5,326 nucleotides of DNA from Chloroflexota bacterium (GTDB lineage Bacteria; Chloroflexota; Anaerolineae; Caldilineales; Caldilineaceae), in NCBI GenBank assembly GCA_016199425.1, contig JACQGT010000071.1, forward strand, positions 1 to 5,326. Direction: 5' to 3'. The position numbers were made by a program, and so were the translations under genes. The notes below the pieces were generated by a model. It was given only the letters and a program-made list of their open reading frames with translations, did not search any database and had not been told where the DNA came from. Shown piece after piece: positions 3,572 to 5,326 of the stretch (the first letter of the stretch is position 1; each line of letters opens with the position of its first letter).

Positions 3572-5326
3572 TTACGCATCCTGCCCCTTCCAGGCACACA
3601 CCAACTCCTCCACGCCCAAATCGATTACCGATTCTTCGCCTAATTCTACCACCAAACGCGTTTCCGCGCTGACTACGCCAATTGCGACCAGAGGCAACCC
3701 GGCAAATAGCTCCTCCAACGCCGTCGCATCCTCGGCGCGCACCTCCACCAGCAGCCGCCCGTTGCTCTCGCTGAAAAGCGTCGCAACCGGACCGCCCTCT
3801 CCAATCTCCAATCCCCAATCTCCAATCTCAACCTGCAGCCCCAACCGCCCCCCAATACACATCTCCGCCAGGGCCACGGCCAGCCCGCCTTCGCTCAGGT
3901 CGTGACAGCTTTGCGCGAGACCGGAACGGATGGCCCGGTGCAGGGCCGTGTAGCGGGCCAGGGGTTGCTTCGGCATTTTGGGTGCGTCGCCGCTGTCGAT
4001 GCCGAGCAGGTGAAAGAGCAGAGAGCCGCCCAATTCCGGGGCCGTCTCGCCGATGAGATAGAGCCGGTTGCCCGCTGCCTTCAGATCGCTGGTGCAGGTG
4101 CGGTGGATGTCCGGCACAATGCCGATGGCGGAGATGAGCAGAGTGCCGGGGATCGGCTCGCCGTTGAATTCGTTGTAGAGGCTGTCTTTGCCGGAGATGA
4201 AGGGCGCGTTGTAGGCCAGACTGCCGTCGTAGCAGCCCTGGGCCGCGCGCACGAGAGCGCCTAGCCGGTCCGCCAGTTTGGGATTGCCCCAGCAGAAGTT
4301 GTCCAACAGCGCGATCTGGTCCGGGTCTGCGCCCACGGCCACGGCGTTGCGGAAGGCCTCGTCGATGGCGCTGACGGCCATCGCATAGGGGTCGCGCTTG
4401 CCCAGCAGGGGATTGATGCCGGCGCTCAGGCTGAAGGCTTTGTTGTGCTGCCAGGTACCCAACGGCTTCAACACCGCTGCGTCGCCGGGGCCGTCCATCT
4501 GCGGACCGGTAAAGGGACGGACGAGCGTGCCGCCCCGCACCTCGTGGTCGTAGGTGCGCACAATCGCCTCTTTGCTGGCGACGGTGGGGTGGGAAAGAAG
4601 ACGCAAGAGGAGATTGTTGAGATTGGAGATTGGAGATTGGGGATCGGCGGCCAATCTCCCAATCTCCAATCTCCAATCTCCAATCTCCAATCTCCGATCC
4701 CGATACTCCGCCCGCATCTCCCGCATAGGCCAGCCGTCGTGGAGAAATTTCATCGACAGATGGGCCACCGGACAGCCCTGATAGGTCACGTGCAGTTCGC
4801 CGTCGCCGGTGAAAAGGCCCAGCACTCGCATCTCCACGTCCCACAGATCGGCCAATTCCTGCAAACGGGGCAGATTCTCCGCCGGCACGGCCAGCACCAT
4901 CCGCTCCTGGGCCTCCGAGAGCCAGATTTCCCAGGGAGTCAGGCCGGGATATTTCAGAGGGACTTCGGACAACTCCACCTCCACGCCCAATTCCTTGCCC
5001 ATCTCGCCGCAGGCCGAGGAGAGACCGCCCGCGCCGCAATCGGTGATGGCGGTGTAAAGCCGTTCGTCCCGGGCTGTTTCGATCAGTTCGATCAGCCCCT
5101 TTTCGGTGATGGGGTCGCCGATCTGCACCGCGCTGCCCGCGGTTTCGCTCGTTTCGTGGGTCAGCTCGGCAGACGAGAAAGTAGCCCCGTGCAGCCCGTC
5201 CCGGCCTGTGCGCCCACCCAGCACCACCACCCGGTCGCCCAGTTGGGGTGCGGTGGGGTGGCTGTGGCGGGGCAGCAGACCGACGCAGCCGCAAAAGACC
5301 AGCGGATTGCCCAGATAGCCCTCGTC
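3572..5326 (-). CDS. purL: phosphoribosylformylglycinamidine synthase catalytic subunit PurL (5' part outside the window)
   Basis: PurL converts FGAR, ATP and ammonia (from PurQ) into FGAM. The visible C-terminal 584 residues begin in frame at the window edge (DEGYLGNPLVFCG) and end at TAA (3574-3572). Numbering visible residues, the landmarks are GRTGRDG (38-44), GDPITEK (70-76), ITDCGAGGL (94-102), then the second half-domain with DHEV (260-263), GKDSLYNEF (from 379) and HDLSEGG (475-481). This is the duplicated AIRS-like architecture of PurL, with no broken motif. PurQ is encoded separately, so this is the multi-subunit form; whether PurS is fused upstream cannot be seen. Two stretches, about 211-236 and 500-509, are repeat-encoded (EIGDWRL units) and have no family counterpart. 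The frame is open throughout, so the enzyme is probably functional. It converges with the HNH remnant, 4 nt apart. Confidence 0.96.
   Translation of the reverse strand, partial: DEGYLGNPLVFCGCVGLLPRHSHPTAPQLGDRVVVLGGRTGRDGLHGATFSSAELTHETSETAGSAVQIGDPITEKGLIELIETARDERLYTAITDCGAGGLSSACGEMGKELGVEVELSEVPLKYPGLTPWEIWLSEAQERMVLAVPAENLPRLQELADLWDVEMRVLGLFTGDGELHVTYQGCPVAHLSMKFLHDGWPMREMRAEYRDRRLEIGDWRLEIGRLAADPQSPISNLNNLLLRLLSHPTVASKEAIVRTYDHEVRGGTLVRPFTGPQMDGPGDAAVLKPLGTWQHNKAFSLSAGINPLLGKRDPYAMAVSAIDEAFRNAVAVGADPDQIALLDNFCWGNPKLADRLGALVRAAQGCYDGSLAYNAPFISGKDSLYNEFNGEPIPGTLLISAIGIVPDIHRTCTSDLKAAGNRLYLIGETAPELGGSLLFHLLGIDSGDAPKMPKQPLARYTALHRAIRSGLAQSCHDLSEGGLAVALAEMCIGGRLGLQVEIGDWGLEIGEGGPVATLFSESNGRLLVEVRAEDATALEELFAGLPLVAIGVVSAETRLVVELGEESVIDLGVEELVCAWKGQDA
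3802..3829. repeat. heptamer array (CAATCTC)4 near the 3' end of purL
   Basis: Four tandem 7-nt units: CAATCTC, CAATCCC, CAATCTC, CAATCTC. On the purL strand this reads GAGATTG repeats encoding EIGDWGLEIG, between GRLGLQV and GGPVATLF. The total insertion is in frame. It is the same heptamer family and orientation as the larger array in the middle of the gene. Confidence 0.9.
4619..4701. repeat. two-way heptamer array (hairpin) in the middle of purL
   Basis: Three GAGATTG units (4619-4639) face six CAATCTC units (4652-4658, then five contiguous at 4660-4694), separated by a spacer of about 12 nt. The arms are reverse complements, so at least 20 bp can pair. GGATCGG (4641-4647) and CCGATCC (4695-4701) form a further inverted pair. 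On the coding strand the array gives RLEIGDWRLEIG, then PQSPISNL from the opposite arm. It sits in the linker before LLLRLLSHPTVASKE, joining the two halves of PurL. No frame disruption. Confidence 0.9.

Noticed and set aside
3828..5294. Open frame of 488 codons on the minus strand
   Set aside because: It is an alternate frame of purL with Arg/Pro/Gly-rich low-complexity translation typical of GC-rich shadow frames.

Overview
This GC-rich window carries part of a bacterial de novo purine biosynthesis locus, mostly on the minus strand. Read in that direction it holds purL (5' end outside the window), purQ, a small membrane protein of unknown function, purC, and a DUF2442 protein. Repeat style and gene families suggest a Chloroflexi-like (Anaerolineae/Caldilineae) or possibly cyanobacterial genome. 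That is an impression from memory, not a computed placement.

From right to left: 5326-3572 (minus) is the C-terminal 584 residues of PurL. Between purL and purQ lies a plus-strand cassette: an intact 143-aa ribbon-helix-helix-like protein (2954-3385), then the C-terminal remnant of its usual HNH endonuclease partner (3388-3567). The remnant stops 4 nt from the purL stop. A divergent promoter region (about 2862-2953) separates the cassette from purQ. purQ, the membrane protein, purC and the DUF2442 gene overlap end to end (8, 20 and 4-13 nt), as expected for one translationally coupled operon. A 17-bp perfect hairpin (46-108) lies beyond the last gene.

PurL and PurQ together make the FGAM synthase; PurC makes SAICAR later in the same pathway. 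The membrane and DUF2442 proteins have no known link to purines.

The striking feature is that all three purine enzymes carry in-frame or near-in-frame insertions of short tandem repeats. purC has a roughly 10-nt GC-rich repeat plus a polypyrimidine tract. purQ has two different heptamer arrays. purL has the same heptamer (GAGATTG on the coding strand) at two places, one of them in both orientations so that it can form a hairpin. In purQ the N-terminal half (catalytic Cys) and the C-terminal half (catalytic His/Glu) are in different reading frames, and the frame changes exactly within the heptamer arrays. Gain of one heptamer or loss of two would restore the frame. This is either a repeat-copy-number switch, a recent inactivation, or an assembly error at the repeat.
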